Shown piece after piece: positions 42,343-51,327 of a stretch of 64,000 nt of DNA. The stretch is from JAFGTX01 sp942492225 (lineage in GTDB: Bacteria; Bacillota; Clostridia; Peptostreptococcales; Acidaminobacteraceae): assembly GCA_942492225.1 (NCBI GenBank), contig CALODS010000070.1:1-64000 (forward strand), in the 5' to 3' direction. Below the pieces are notes generated by a model. The model was given only the letters and a program-made list of their open reading frames with translations, ran no database searches and was not told where the DNA came from. Every line of letters starts with the position of its first letter. The stretch's first letter is position 1. The position numbers and the translations under genes were made by a program.

Positions 42343-42981
42343 ATGGAATTCGGATTTCTTTTAAAATACTATAAGTTTTTTATATCGGGTACAGCAAACA
42401 CTTTGTTATTAAGTGCTTTAACAGTAGTGTTTGGCTTAATAGGTGGCGTCATACTCAGTATCATGAAAATAACAAATTTTAAGCCAACACAAAAACTTGC
42501 AAGTGCTTATATAGCATTTATTAGAGGGACACCTTTACTGGTACAACTGTATATCGTTTACTATGGATTAAAAGATATTCCGATGTTTTTAGCAGGTGTT
42601 GTGGCCATGTCTATCAATAGTTCAGCTTATATTGCAGAAATAATTAGAGCGGGTATTGCTGCTGTCGACAAAGGTCAATTTGAAGCAACCAAATCCTTAG
42701 GGATGACAACTGCTATGGCTTATAAGAAGGTTATTCTACCGCAGGCATTTAAAAACATCTTACCAGCTTTGGGTAATGAATTTATTGTCCTGATAAAAGA
42801 ATCAGCAATTGTATCAGTTATTGGACTTCATGACTTAATGTACAATGTTGATACCATCAGAGGAATTACTTATAAACCCTTTGAACCACTATTGGCAGCA
42901 GCTTTTATTTATTTTATTTTGACAGCAATTTTATCAAAAGGTGTTGAGTCTATTGAAAGGAGATTACAAGTCAGTGATTAA
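42343..42981 (+). CDS. polar amino acid ABC transporter, permease
   Basis: 212 residues, about five membrane segments, with the HEQRGTP-like IRGTPLLVQLYIVYYG and the EAA loop EATKSLGMTTAMAYKKVILPQ that docks the ATPase. TAGGAGC precedes the ATG. Second gene of the T-box operon; its 3' end overlaps the ATPase gene by 8 bp. Confidence 0.94.
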   Translation: MEFGFLLKYYKFFISGTANTLLLSALTVVFGLIGGVILSIMKITNFKPTQKLASAYIAFIRGTPLLVQLYIVYYGLKDIPMFLAGVVAMSINSSAYIAEIIRAGIAAVDKGQFEATKSLGMTTAMAYKKVILPQAFKNILPALGNEFIVLIKESAIVSVIGLHDLMYNVDTIRGITYKPFEPLLAAAFIYFILTAILSKGVESIERRLQVSD

Positions 42982-43693
42982 ATTAAAAAACATTCATAAA
43001 AAATTTGGTGATCTTCACGTTTTAAAAGGTATAAATCAAGAAATTTCTGAAGGCGAAGTCGTTGCAATTATAGGACCAAGTGGGTCAGGTAAAAGTACCT
43101 TGCTAAGATGTATTAATTTTCTTGAGACGCCTAGTGATGGAGATGTTTATTTTGAAAACAAAATTGTAGAGGGAAATGCGTCCGCGCTCAATGCATATAG
43201 AGAACAGGTTGGTATGGTATTTCAGCAATTCAACTTATTTCCGCACAAAACCGTTATTGAAAATATAACAATGGCGCCTGTTTTATTAAACAAATGTGAT
43301 CAAATAAAAGCTGAAGAAATTGGTTTATCACTACTTACTAGAATAGGACTGCTTGATAAGAAAGATGTTTATCCAAACAAATTATCAGGTGGACAAAAAC
43401 AACGTGTTGCAATTGCACGTGCTTTAGCAATGAATCCAAAAGTTATGTTGTTTGATGAACCCACTTCTGCACTTGATCCTGAAATGGTTGGTGAAGTGTT
43501 GGAATTAATGAAAAGTATAGCGCATAAAACAACAATGGTTGTTGTAACCCATGAAATGGGTTTTGCCAAAGAAGTAGCAGATAGGGTGCTTTTTATGGAT
43601 GATGGATTTGTTGTTGAAGAAGGCACACCACAAAAAATATTTGACGATCCGCAACATATTAGAACAAAGGATTTTTTAAGCAAAGTCTTATAA
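42974..43693 (+). CDS. polar amino acid ABC transporter, ATP-binding protein
   Basis: 239 residues. Walker A GPSGSGKST, Q-loop MVFQQFNLFPHKT, signature LSGGQKQR, Walker B VMLFDEPTSALD and the H-loop VVVTHEM. The start is GTG 42974, preceded by AAAGGAGAT with about 9-nt spacing; it begins (V/M)IKLKNIHKKFG. It powers the two upstream components. A strong hairpin follows. Confidence 0.95.
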   Translation: MIKLKNIHKKFGDLHVLKGINQEISEGEVVAIIGPSGSGKSTLLRCINFLETPSDGDVYFENKIVEGNASALNAYREQVGMVFQQFNLFPHKTVIENITMAPVLLNKCDQIKAEEIGLSLLTRIGLLDKKDVYPNKLSGGQKQRVAIARALAMNPKVMLFDEPTSALDPEMVGEVLELMKSIAHKTTMVVVTHEMGFAKEVADRVLFMDDGFVVEEGTPQKIFDDPQHIRTKDFLSKVL

Positions 43694-43700
43694 CTATAAC

Positions 43701-43760
43701 GAAGGGGCTATACCCATCGACTGATTAGAGTCGTTGTGTATAGCCCCTTCATATTTAATT
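43701..43760 (+). terminator. hairpin terminator of the ABC operon
   Basis: GAAGGGGCTATAC and GTATAGCCCCTTC form a 13-bp perfect stem with an inner CGACT/AGTCG hairpin. The downstream T content is moderate (ATATTTAATT). Confidence 0.75.
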
Positions 43761-43837
43761 GTGAGGAAAATAAGCTTTTCACTTATTAGAAAATTATATT
43801 GGACCATTAGTCCATGTTGTATAGTTATAATCTAAGA

Positions 43838-44359
43838 TTATAAAAGATCATCACCTTCATCCCAATCCATTGGACAAAGACCACCTGTTTGAAGTGCTTT
43901 CAATACTCTAAGTGTTTCGTCAACACTTCTCCCAACGTTCAGATCGTGAACAACAGAATATCTTAAAATGCCTTTTGGGTCGATAATAAATAATCCTCTA
44001 AGGGCAATACCAGCATCTTCTATAAGAATCCCATATTTTTCAGATACAGTCTTTGTCATATCTGAAGCAAGTGGAAATTTTAAGTGTCCTAATTCACCGT
44101 TTATCCAAGCTTTGTGAGAGTGCTCACTATCTACACTTGCACCTAAAACCTCGGCACCGAGTGCTTTAAATTCTTCTAATCGTTTAGAATAACCTGTTAT
44201 CTCAGTTGGACAAACAAAAGTAAAATCTAACGGGTAAAAGAATAAAACTAACCATTTACCTGAATAGTCATCTAATGAAACTCTTCCAAAATCTTGACCA
44301 TCACCTGAAACTGTTGCCATTGAAAATTTAGGTGCTGGATTTCCTACTAATCTCGACAT
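43838..44359 (-). CDS. 2-Cys peroxiredoxin (AhpC/Prx1 type)
   Basis: Thiol peroxidase of 173 residues that detoxifies hydrogen peroxide and organic peroxides. The peroxidatic cysteine is in FTFVCPTEI and a C-terminal resolving cysteine in GGLCPMDWDEG. ATG 44359 follows TTGGAGGTAG. No ahpF is adjacent, so the electron donor is encoded elsewhere. The upstream region has three PerR-like boxes, indicating peroxide control. Confidence 0.93.
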   Translation of the reverse strand: MSRLVGNPAPKFSMATVSGDGQDFGRVSLDDYSGKWLVLFFYPLDFTFVCPTEITGYSKRLEEFKALGAEVLGASVDSEHSHKAWINGELGHLKFPLASDMTKTVSEKYGILIEDAGIALRGLFIIDPKGILRYSVVHDLNVGRSVDETLRVLKALQTGGLCPMDWDEGDDLL

Positions 44360-44403
44360 TTTATCTACCTCCAATCAACAATCATTATCATTTATCCTAA
44401 AAT

Positions 44404-44476
44404 AAGTATAGCATATATAAAAATGATTACAAGTTTAAAATCATTACAATTTTTATTTGTGTATGAATTATTACAA
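44404..44476 (-). promoter_or_regulatory. peroxiredoxin promoter with three PerR-like boxes
   Basis: On the minus strand three copies of TTGTAATNATT occur, at + coordinates 44422-44432, 44439-44449 and 44466-44476. The middle one extends to TTGTAATGATTTTAA, matching the PerR consensus TTATAATNATTATAA at all but two positions. The first overlaps a -35 (TTGTAA), followed 16 bp on by TATACT. Confidence 0.65.
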
Positions 44477-44539
44477 TTTGTTATTGATTTCTTTATAGAA
44501 TCTTTTCATGTTGTTAATAGTTTATTTATATTTATTAGC

Positions 44540-44660
44540 TATACTTAGTTCATAGAAACAAACCCCCAAAACATTATAAACTCCCCCAAAGTAAATAATG
44601 ATAAACTGCAACTAAATGTTGCTAAGCCAGTTGATTCGCAACTGGCTTTTGTTTTTTTTG
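44540..44660 (+). ncRNA. candidate small RNA with C-rich motifs
   Basis: A TATACT at 44540-44545 is followed by a gene-free stretch with AAACCCCCAAA (about 44560-44570) and CTCCCCCAAA (44581-44590), and ends in a terminator: AAGCCAGTT and AACTGGCTT plus T-run to 44659. There is no ORF of note in it and no gene upstream on this strand. C-rich unpaired loops typify Gram-positive sRNAs that pair with ribosome binding sites. The rest of 44375-44876 holds the prx promoter and the korA promoter. Confidence 0.45.
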
Positions 44661-44789
44661 ATTGTACTAATATTCATTAGAATGAAATAGAACGGAATGT
44701 ATAGTTTGTCAATGATGAATAAAAGTCTGCAAATTTGGTATAGAGTTATTGAAAACGGTAAAAAATTTAACATTCTAATAAAAATCAGC

Positions 44790-44849
44790 TTGTAATCTCT
44801 AAAAAAAAGGGTATTATATAAGCAAATGAAAACAATTCTCAATTGAGAA
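44790..44849 (+). promoter_or_regulatory. korAB promoter with palindromic operator candidate
   Basis: TTGTAA (44790-44795) and TATTAT (44812-44817), 16 bp apart, then a perfect 14-bp palindrome TTCTCAATTGAGAA at 44836-44849, between start site and ribosome binding site. Confidence 0.5.
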
Positions 44850-44876
44850 AATAATAAAAAAGAAAGAGGTGCTTTT

Positions 44877-46568
44877 ATGAACGGGAGCATTCTTATTGCT
44901 GGACCAGCAGGCTACGGCATTAATACGGCAAATAATATGATTGCACAAATGATGAGACGAAAAGGCTTCAATATTGTTTCAAATAAAGATTATATGTCAA
45001 GAGTAAGAGGTGGGTTTAATTTTACTAAAATTAGATTTGATTCAAACAGAATCGACACCTTCGATGAACATGTAGATTATATGATTGCACTAGATATTCA
45101 AGGGCTATCTCAACTTGAATATCTAAGAGAAGATGGATTGTATATTACAAACATGAAAAACGATCATATTGATTCTAGAATGATTCAGCTAGATGAGGTA
45201 TACATCAAATCGACATTTGGAAAGTGGACATTTCCAATGGCGACTTTGGGTGTTTTATTTTATGCACTCGGTTTATCTAAGGATGATATTCATTCATTAG
45301 ATCAAGGCAAATGGGCACAGCATATTATTGATAAAAATATAGAAGCTTTGTTATATGGCTTTTCTCAAGCAGAAAAAGTAAATGAGAGACGCTCAAAAAA
45401 TATGAAATTACTAAATGAAGTGCAAATTAACAGCAAGCAATTGATGATTTCTGGAAATCAGGCAATCGCTTTGGGGGCAGCAGCAGGTGGTTTAGATTTT
45501 TATTGTGCTTATCCTATGGCACCTTCAACTGGTGTGATGACCTACTTGAGTAACTATTCAAAAGAGATGAAAATAGTTGTTGAACAAGCAGAAGATGAAA
45601 TAGCAGCAATTAATGCAGCTATTGGTGCTTCTTCGACGGGTGTAAGAGCTATGACTGGTAGCAGTGGTGGTGGCTATGCGCTTATGGTAGAAGCTTTGGG
45701 ATTTGCAGCAATTGGAGAAGTACCACTTGTGGTAGTCAATGTTCAACGTCCAGGGCCAGCTACGGGTTTGCCAACAAGGACAGAACAGGCGGATTTAAGT
45801 TTTGTCTTATATGCTTCTCAAGGGGAATTTAGTCGACTAATTATGGCACCTAGATCTGTAGAAGATGCGTTTTATCAAACCTTTAGAGCATTAAATATTG
45901 CTGATAAATATAACATGCCGGTGACAATTTTAAGTGATGAATACCTTGCCGATACAGTGATGACAGTACCAGATCTTGATATTGATAACTTAACAATAGA
46001 CAGACAAATTGCAACGAACTTTGAAAATTATAAACGGTATGACTTTAATCATGTGACTGGAAATAGAGCTTATCCAGGTCTAAATAAAGAGACACTTATT
46101 ATGACAGACTCTCATGTTCATAATGAAGATGGCTCGATAACTGAAGAACCAGATATCGCTATTAAGATTAAACAAAAACTGATGGCAAAACAGGAACAGT
46201 TACAAAGAGAGGTATTGGAACCGTTGTATGTTGGTGTTGTAGAGCCTAAGTGTTTAATTACCTCTTGGGGATCAACTTATGGTGCGTTAAAAGAAGCAGT
46301 AGAAAAATTAATAGATGCAGGCTACTCGCTTGGTATGTTGTCATTTAATGATATTTATCCATTACCAACTAAAACACTTCATTATTATAAAAACATAGCC
46401 ACGAAAATTATTAATGTTGAGCAAAACTACACCAACCAATTTGGTAAAGTGCTGATTTTAGAAGGCGATACAAAATATGATGTAGCAATTAATAAATATG
46501 ATGGCAGACCATTTAGTGCAGACGAATTAATTAAAGCATTGGAGGTGCATTTATATGAAGCCAAATAA
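44877..46568 (+). CDS. korA: 2-oxoacid:ferredoxin oxidoreductase, alpha subunit (fused gamma-alpha)
   Basis: 563 residues. The N-terminal ~180 form the gamma-type domain (ILIAGPAGYGINTANNMIAQ, then SRVRGGFNF), followed by the alpha pyrimidine-binding domain (QAIALGAAAGGLDFYCAYPMAPSTG, EQAEDEIAAINAAIGAS) and a C-terminal transketolase-like part. It oxidatively decarboxylates a 2-oxoacid such as 2-oxoglutarate to the acyl-CoA with ferredoxin. It overlaps korB by 14 bp. Substrate is assigned by similarity of layout only. Confidence 0.9.
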   Translation: MNGSILIAGPAGYGINTANNMIAQMMRRKGFNIVSNKDYMSRVRGGFNFTKIRFDSNRIDTFDEHVDYMIALDIQGLSQLEYLREDGLYITNMKNDHIDSRMIQLDEVYIKSTFGKWTFPMATLGVLFYALGLSKDDIHSLDQGKWAQHIIDKNIEALLYGFSQAEKVNERRSKNMKLLNEVQINSKQLMISGNQAIALGAAAGGLDFYCAYPMAPSTGVMTYLSNYSKEMKIVVEQAEDEIAAINAAIGASSTGVRAMTGSSGGGYALMVEALGFAAIGEVPLVVVNVQRPGPATGLPTRTEQADLSFVLYASQGEFSRLIMAPRSVEDAFYQTFRALNIADKYNMPVTILSDEYLADTVMTVPDLDIDNLTIDRQIATNFENYKRYDFNHVTGNRAYPGLNKETLIMTDSHVHNEDGSITEEPDIAIKIKQKLMAKQEQLQREVLEPLYVGVVEPKCLITSWGSTYGALKEAVEKLIDAGYSLGMLSFNDIYPLPTKTLHYYKNIATKIINVEQNYTNQFGKVLILEGDTKYDVAINKYDGRPFSADELIKALEVHLYEAK

Positions 46569-47409
46569 TAAATTTACAAAAGGCGTTAAAACAAGTTGGT
46601 GTCCAGGTTGTGGAAACTTTGGTATTCAAAATGCATTAAAAGAAGCTCTTGAGGAAAAAGGACTGGATCCATCAGATGTTCTTATTGTTTCAGGTATTGG
46701 TCAAGCGGCCAAGATGCCTCATTATATTAATAGTCATGGCTTGAATGGCTTGCACGGACGCGCATTACCAATGGCATTAGGTGCAAGAGTTGCCAATAAA
46801 GCCTTAAAAATCATTGTTGTTTCAGGAGATGGTGACACTTATGGTGAAGGTGGAAATCACTTCATCCATAATATTAGACGTAATCTGGACATTGTTCATA
46901 TTGTGCATGACAATCAAATTTATGGATTAACAAAAGGACAAGCATCACCAACAACAGCCGTTGGTCAAAAGACAACCCTCCAAATTGATGGGGTTATTAA
47001 TGAAGCACTTAGTCCTTTAGCACTAGCGATTAGTCTTGATGCGTCGTTTGTAGCAAGAAGTTTTTCGGGAGATCAAGAGCATTTGAAACAGATGATTTTG
47101 AAAGCTTTAGACCATAAAGGATACGCGTTGATAGATGTATTTCAACCCTGTGTTACATTTAATAAAGTAAATACAAATGAGTGGTACAAAGAACGGGCTT
47201 ATTTACTTGATGACAGCTATGACCCAACAAATCGCATTAAGGCTTTTGAAAAATCATTAGAATTTGGTGATGCTGGCATACCTCTTGGTATTCTTTATCA
47301 CCATGAGAAACCCAACTTTATGGAGAAAATAACCCATATAGATGGGCCTTTAGTTAAGCAAAATAAGCAAGCAAGTGACATAAAAAAATTGTTAGAAAAA
47401 CTTAAATAA
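46555..47409 (+). CDS. korB: 2-oxoacid:ferredoxin oxidoreductase, beta subunit
   Basis: 284-residue thiamine-diphosphate and 4Fe-4S subunit. SWCPGCGNFG provides cluster cysteines; GDGDTYGEGGNHFIHNIRRN and HDNQIYGLTKGQASPT are the ThDP/Mg motif and the typical catalytic segment. It forms a two-gene unit with korA, ended by a terminator. No separate ferredoxin-like subunit is encoded next to them. Confidence 0.93.
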   Translation: MKPNNKFTKGVKTSWCPGCGNFGIQNALKEALEEKGLDPSDVLIVSGIGQAAKMPHYINSHGLNGLHGRALPMALGARVANKALKIIVVSGDGDTYGEGGNHFIHNIRRNLDIVHIVHDNQIYGLTKGQASPTTAVGQKTTLQIDGVINEALSPLALAISLDASFVARSFSGDQEHLKQMILKALDHKGYALIDVFQPCVTFNKVNTNEWYKERAYLLDDSYDPTNRIKAFEKSLEFGDAGIPLGILYHHEKPNFMEKITHIDGPLVKQNKQASDIKKLLEKLK

Positions 47410-47415
47410 TACATC

Positions 47416-47457
47416 AACCCCTTTTTTCTTCAAAGATTAAGGGGTTTTTCGTTTTGG
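47416..47457 (+). terminator. terminator of korAB
   Basis: AACCCCTT and AAGGGGTT stem with a 15-nt loop, followed by TTTCGTTTT. Confidence 0.78.
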
Positions 47458-47514
47458 GATAAAAAAATGGGTAAAATAGAATTAGAAAAGAATAGAATGG
47501 AATGGAGGCATAGG

Positions 47515-49314
47515 ATGAAAACTATTAAGGGCAAAATATTTAGTGTGTATGTATTGGTGTTACTTGCTTTGGTTATTACTATTGTGAGTGCGTATGTAGC
47601 CGTGGATACACAAAGACAGCATTTAATTATTACTGAATTATTATCTAAGCAAAAATTATTAATTGAACGCGTTATGTATGCTACCATAAACTCGGCTGAA
47701 TCTGGATTGGTTAGTGAAGAGAGATTTATTGAGAAATTAGATCAAAATAATGAATCGATAATAAATTATAAAAATGATGTTGATTTTATGCTAAATGCTT
47801 TCACTATATTAGAATATCCCTTAGATGGAAAAATTGTACGATTAAAATTTGGAGGCGAATTTTTAGAAGTGTTTTCAGATGCAGTAAATCAATCAAAATT
47901 GCATTGGAAAAAAGCTAAAAGTGATGTTAAATGGTTATTAGAACCCAAGAATTTGGATGATAAAGTTTTATATAATCAACGCTTAAATCAGTTTAAAAAC
48001 CTTAATACAGAACTGATTATAAATTCAGATTATCTGACTCAAATTTGTCGTCAAGAAGCAGATCGTAAAAAGAACTTAAGTGAGTTTATTCAGACACTTG
48101 CAACCTTAAGTGCTATTATTATTTTCTTGTGGTTAGTTTATTTCTTGAATCGTGATTTTAGAAGACCACTTGAGCAAATAAGTAATGTATTTAAAAAAAT
48201 GGGAAAAGGTGACTTCGACCAAAGATTAGACAGAAATCAAGAGGATGAATTTCAAGAAGTTTTTGCTGAATTTAATACATTTATTGATAGCCTAAATGTT
48301 ATACGATCTATTGAAAATCAAATTTTGATTGAAGATGAAGTAACGGTGATTTTGAAGTATATTAGAGAATCATTTTCAGAATTTGTAAAAATCGATGTAA
48401 TAAAAATCGTCTATGAGAGTAGTACGAATCAAATCATTGAAATATCGGATGATATAAACGGAGCAACTGAAAAGGAAGTTGAAATACTAGAACATTATGA
48501 TGCAATCCAACGGATTGGAACGAACAGTGTTATTATACCAATACACGTGAATGACGTTTACTTAGGGTATGCCCAGTTGACGAGTTACAAGGGTATTCAT
48601 CAAAACGCACTGCGATTTATAGAGTCGTTAAACGAAAAAATTTCTTTTGCATTTTATAAAAGTTTATTGTTTAAAGATCTTTTAACAATTGTGACAGATG
48701 GTCTAGCAGATTTAACAGAATCAAGAGATCCAGAGACAAGAAGACACTTGGTTAGAATGAGTTCCTATGCTCAAATTATTGCACGACAACTTCAAAAAAA
48801 TGGTTGTTATTTAAAAGAAATTGATGACCTTTTTATTAATAACATTCGTATAACTGCACCTATGCATGATATAGGAAAAGTATCAGTGCCAGATGCAGTG
48901 CTTCTAAAACCGGGTAAATTGACAGATGAAGAATATGAAATTATGAAAACACATGCATGTGCTGGAGCGAATGTCTTGCGACGTATCCATAATAGATTCG
49001 AGAAGTACAATTTATCATTCTTCTTTATGGCTGCAGAAATTGCAAATTATCATCAAGAAAAATTTAATGGCACTGGCTATCCAACAAACCTTACTGGTGA
49101 GGAAATACCTCTTTCAGCAAGAATAGCTGCATTAGCAGATGTTTTTGATGCATTGACATCAAAACGACCTTATAAAGAAGCATTTAGTTTAAAAAAGAGT
49201 TATAATATAATCAATGAATCGTCAGGCACACATTTTGATCCAATCGTTGTCAAAGCTTTTTTTGATGCACAAGAAGAAATTGAAACGATCTATGACAAAT
49301 ATAAAGAAGTGTAG
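47515..49314 (+). CDS. membrane HAMP-HD-GYP protein
   Basis: 599 residues: TM helix near 7-27, extracytoplasmic helical sensor, second TM near 195-215, HAMP (RRPLEQISNVFKKMGKGDF), a GAF-like segment about 275-385, and HD-GYP from about 400. Motifs: MHDIGKVSVPD, YHQEKFNGTGYP and ALADVFDALTSKRPYK. A c-di-GMP phosphodiesterase is predicted. ATG 47515 has TGGAGGCAT; an in-frame upstream start is unsupported. The next gene is a broken second HD-GYP protein. Confidence 0.87.
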   Translation: MKTIKGKIFSVYVLVLLALVITIVSAYVAVDTQRQHLIITELLSKQKLLIERVMYATINSAESGLVSEERFIEKLDQNNESIINYKNDVDFMLNAFTILEYPLDGKIVRLKFGGEFLEVFSDAVNQSKLHWKKAKSDVKWLLEPKNLDDKVLYNQRLNQFKNLNTELIINSDYLTQICRQEADRKKNLSEFIQTLATLSAIIIFLWLVYFLNRDFRRPLEQISNVFKKMGKGDFDQRLDRNQEDEFQEVFAEFNTFIDSLNVIRSIENQILIEDEVTVILKYIRESFSEFVKIDVIKIVYESSTNQIIEISDDINGATEKEVEILEHYDAIQRIGTNSVIIPIHVNDVYLGYAQLTSYKGIHQNALRFIESLNEKISFAFYKSLLFKDLLTIVTDGLADLTESRDPETRRHLVRMSSYAQIIARQLQKNGCYLKEIDDLFINNIRITAPMHDIGKVSVPDAVLLKPGKLTDEEYEIMKTHACAGANVLRRIHNRFEKYNLSFFFMAAEIANYHQEKFNGTGYPTNLTGEEIPLSARIAALADVFDALTSKRPYKEAFSLKKSYNIINESSGTHFDPIVVKAFFDAQEEIETIYDKYKEV

Positions 49315-49338
49315 ATAATTTGATAAATAATAAATAAA

Positions 49339-51120
49339 GTGGGTGATCCTATTATTGACAATAAACGTATACTAACCGTAGTAAAATATTATCTTTTCCC
49401 ATTGGTCATTGCACCGTTGATTTTTTTCGGTGCTTATTTTACCTATTTGAAAGTTGTTTCATATGAGGAATCAAGAGACAGAATTGCAGTATCAACTTTA
49501 AATGGAATATCAGCAATATTTCAGGGATTTAATGACTCTGTATCAGAAGTTTTAACGACATTTAGTCAAGTGGATGCTTTTAGGAAAAAAGACTTAACGA
49601 CAGAAGATAGAAGGATTATAAATGATTTAGTTGTGGAATATTCTAATAACAGCCTATTACAGGATATTGCTTTTGGAACCGTTCGTGGTGAAATGTTTTC
49701 GCCTCACCTTGGAGAATTACCTGATGATTATGACCCAAGATATAGGCCATGGTATATGGAAGCGGCAAGATTGAGTGGATCAATTGTCATTTCGCCACCT
49801 TATAGAGATGCAAGGGATCTTAGTATTTGGACCGTTAGTTATGCGTTACAAGTTGTAGATGACAATGGCGTACCTACAGGTGTTTTAGGAACAGATATAA
49901 AATTAAAAGGGATAGAACAATACTTTAATAATTATTTTAGCAATTTCGATGGTAGGATTATTATACTTGATAAAAATAGTAATATAATCATTGAAAAAGA
50001 AGATGGTGTCTTTAGTTTAAGCACTAAAAAAGGTATTGAATTTGAACTCATTCAGACAGACTGTATTGGTGTAGATATTCTTTATGAAAATACAGAATAT
50101 CGGATGGACAAATCAACGATAGAAATGATGGATTGGAGCGTTGTCTTGTTAACGCCCAAAATACAGATAATCAATGAAGTCATTTCTTTAATATTACCAA
50201 TAGTACTGGTATTTCTATTTTTGTTGATTATAATGAAAAGTCTATTCCACGTTGTCGAACGTTCTCTTATAAGACCGTTAGAACAATTTTCAATGCAAAT
50301 TGATGAAGTTGGAGTTGGAGATTATCCAAATGAAATCGTACTAAATTTTGCTATTCCTAAAGAACTTCATGTTATTAGAGTAGCGGTGAATAAAATGATT
50401 GAACGTATTCGCAATCAAACTTCAGTGTTGCAAGAACAAAAAGAAGAAATAAATGGACAATATGAATAAATTAATGCACTCTACGAAGAAACCACCGCAA
50501 TGAATGATTCTTTGAATGATTTACTTGATGAAGTTCAGGAAAATTATCAACGAACCATATATTCATTATCAAGTGCAATTGAAGCAAACGATGCTTATAC
50601 GAAAGGTCATTGTGATCGGGTAAAAGAATACTCATTAAAATTAGCAAAAGCATTAGAATTGAATGAGAGTGAGTTAAAAACAATTGAAAATGCAGCAATT
50701 TTACATGATATAGGCAAAGTGGGTGTTGCAACTGAAATTTTAAATAAACCATCCCAGTTGACAGAAGAAGAATATAAAATTATCAAAGGACATCCAGCAA
50801 TAGGCGCACAAATTCTTAAGGATATTCCATACCTTCAAACAGTGGCTAAAATCATTGAACAACATCATGAACGGGTTGATGGTAAAGGCTATCCATTTGG
50901 ATTGGTAGAACAAGAGATTCATCCTTATGCACAAATCCTGTGTATAGCAGACGCATTTGATGCGATGACAAGTCAAAGACCTTATAGAAAAAAAGCGTTT
51001 TCTATTGAGGAGGCAATTGTTGAATTAAAATTATCAGCAGGCCATCAGTTTTCACAAAGAAAAGTGGATACATTTATTGAAATTCTCCAAAAAGAGCTTA
51101 AATCAAAAAAAGAGAATTGA
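49339..51120 (+). pseudogene. dCache-HAMP-HD-GYP protein interrupted by an in-frame stop
   Basis: Two adjacent ORFs in the same frame form one protein of about 593 residues: 49339-50469 (TM, dCache sensor with YDPRYRPWYMEAARLSG, TM, HAMP) and 50470-51120 (HD-GYP with LHDIGKVGV, HHERVDGKGYP and ADAFDAMTSQRPYRKK). They are split only by a TAA at 50467-50469, in the linker between NGQYE and INALYEE, where family context suggests GAA. The start is also weak: GTG 49339 lacks a ribosome site, while GGTGAT at 49342 is placed for an ATT at 49351 or 49354. The second half has ATG 50500 but no good site. Confidence 0.83.
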
Positions 51121-51144
51121 CAAGTTTCCTAACTGTGATAATAT
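51117..51144 (+). promoter_or_regulatory. promoter of the add riboswitch
   Basis: TTGACA (51117-51122), overlapping the stop codon of the preceding gene, and TAATAT (51139-51144), 16 bp apart. Confidence 0.7.
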
Positions 51145-51167
51145 TATTAATAATATTTTATAGTAAT

Positions 51168-51230
51168 TCGTATAACCCCAATGATATGGTTTGGGGGTTT
51201 CTACCAGAAACCAATAATTTCTGATTACGA
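51168..51230 (+). ncRNA. purine riboswitch aptamer, adenine type
   Basis: P1 is formed by TCGTA and TACGA. The P2/L2 region ACCCCAATGATATGGTTTGGGG, split here by its loop, J2/3 TTTCTACC, and P3 AGAAACC with its partner strand ending in TTTCT are all present. The specificity nucleotide (position 74 in xpt numbering) is T in the sequence GATTACGA, the adenine-sensing form, not the guanine-sensing C. Confidence 0.93.
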
Positions 51231-51273
51231 AGAAGTCGCACCTACGTGTGATTTCTTTGTAATCAGTTTTTTT
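51221..51273 (+). terminator. expression platform of the adenine riboswitch
   Basis: CTGATTAC and GTAATCAG, with inner GAAGTCGCAC and GTGTGATTTC, form a long stem followed by seven T. The 5' arm contains the 3' strand of P1, so adenine binding should prevent terminator formation (an ON switch). Confidence 0.88.
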
Positions 51274-51327
51274 ATATCCAAAAACGCATTTCAAAGAAAT
51301 TCAGTGGGCTTTATAATAGGAGGCATT

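Noticed and set aside
44612..44890. 92-residue minus-strand ORF upstream of korA
   Set aside because: AT-rich frame overlapping the korA promoter, the sRNA terminator and the korA start; composition is unlike a protein and it has no convincing ribosome site.
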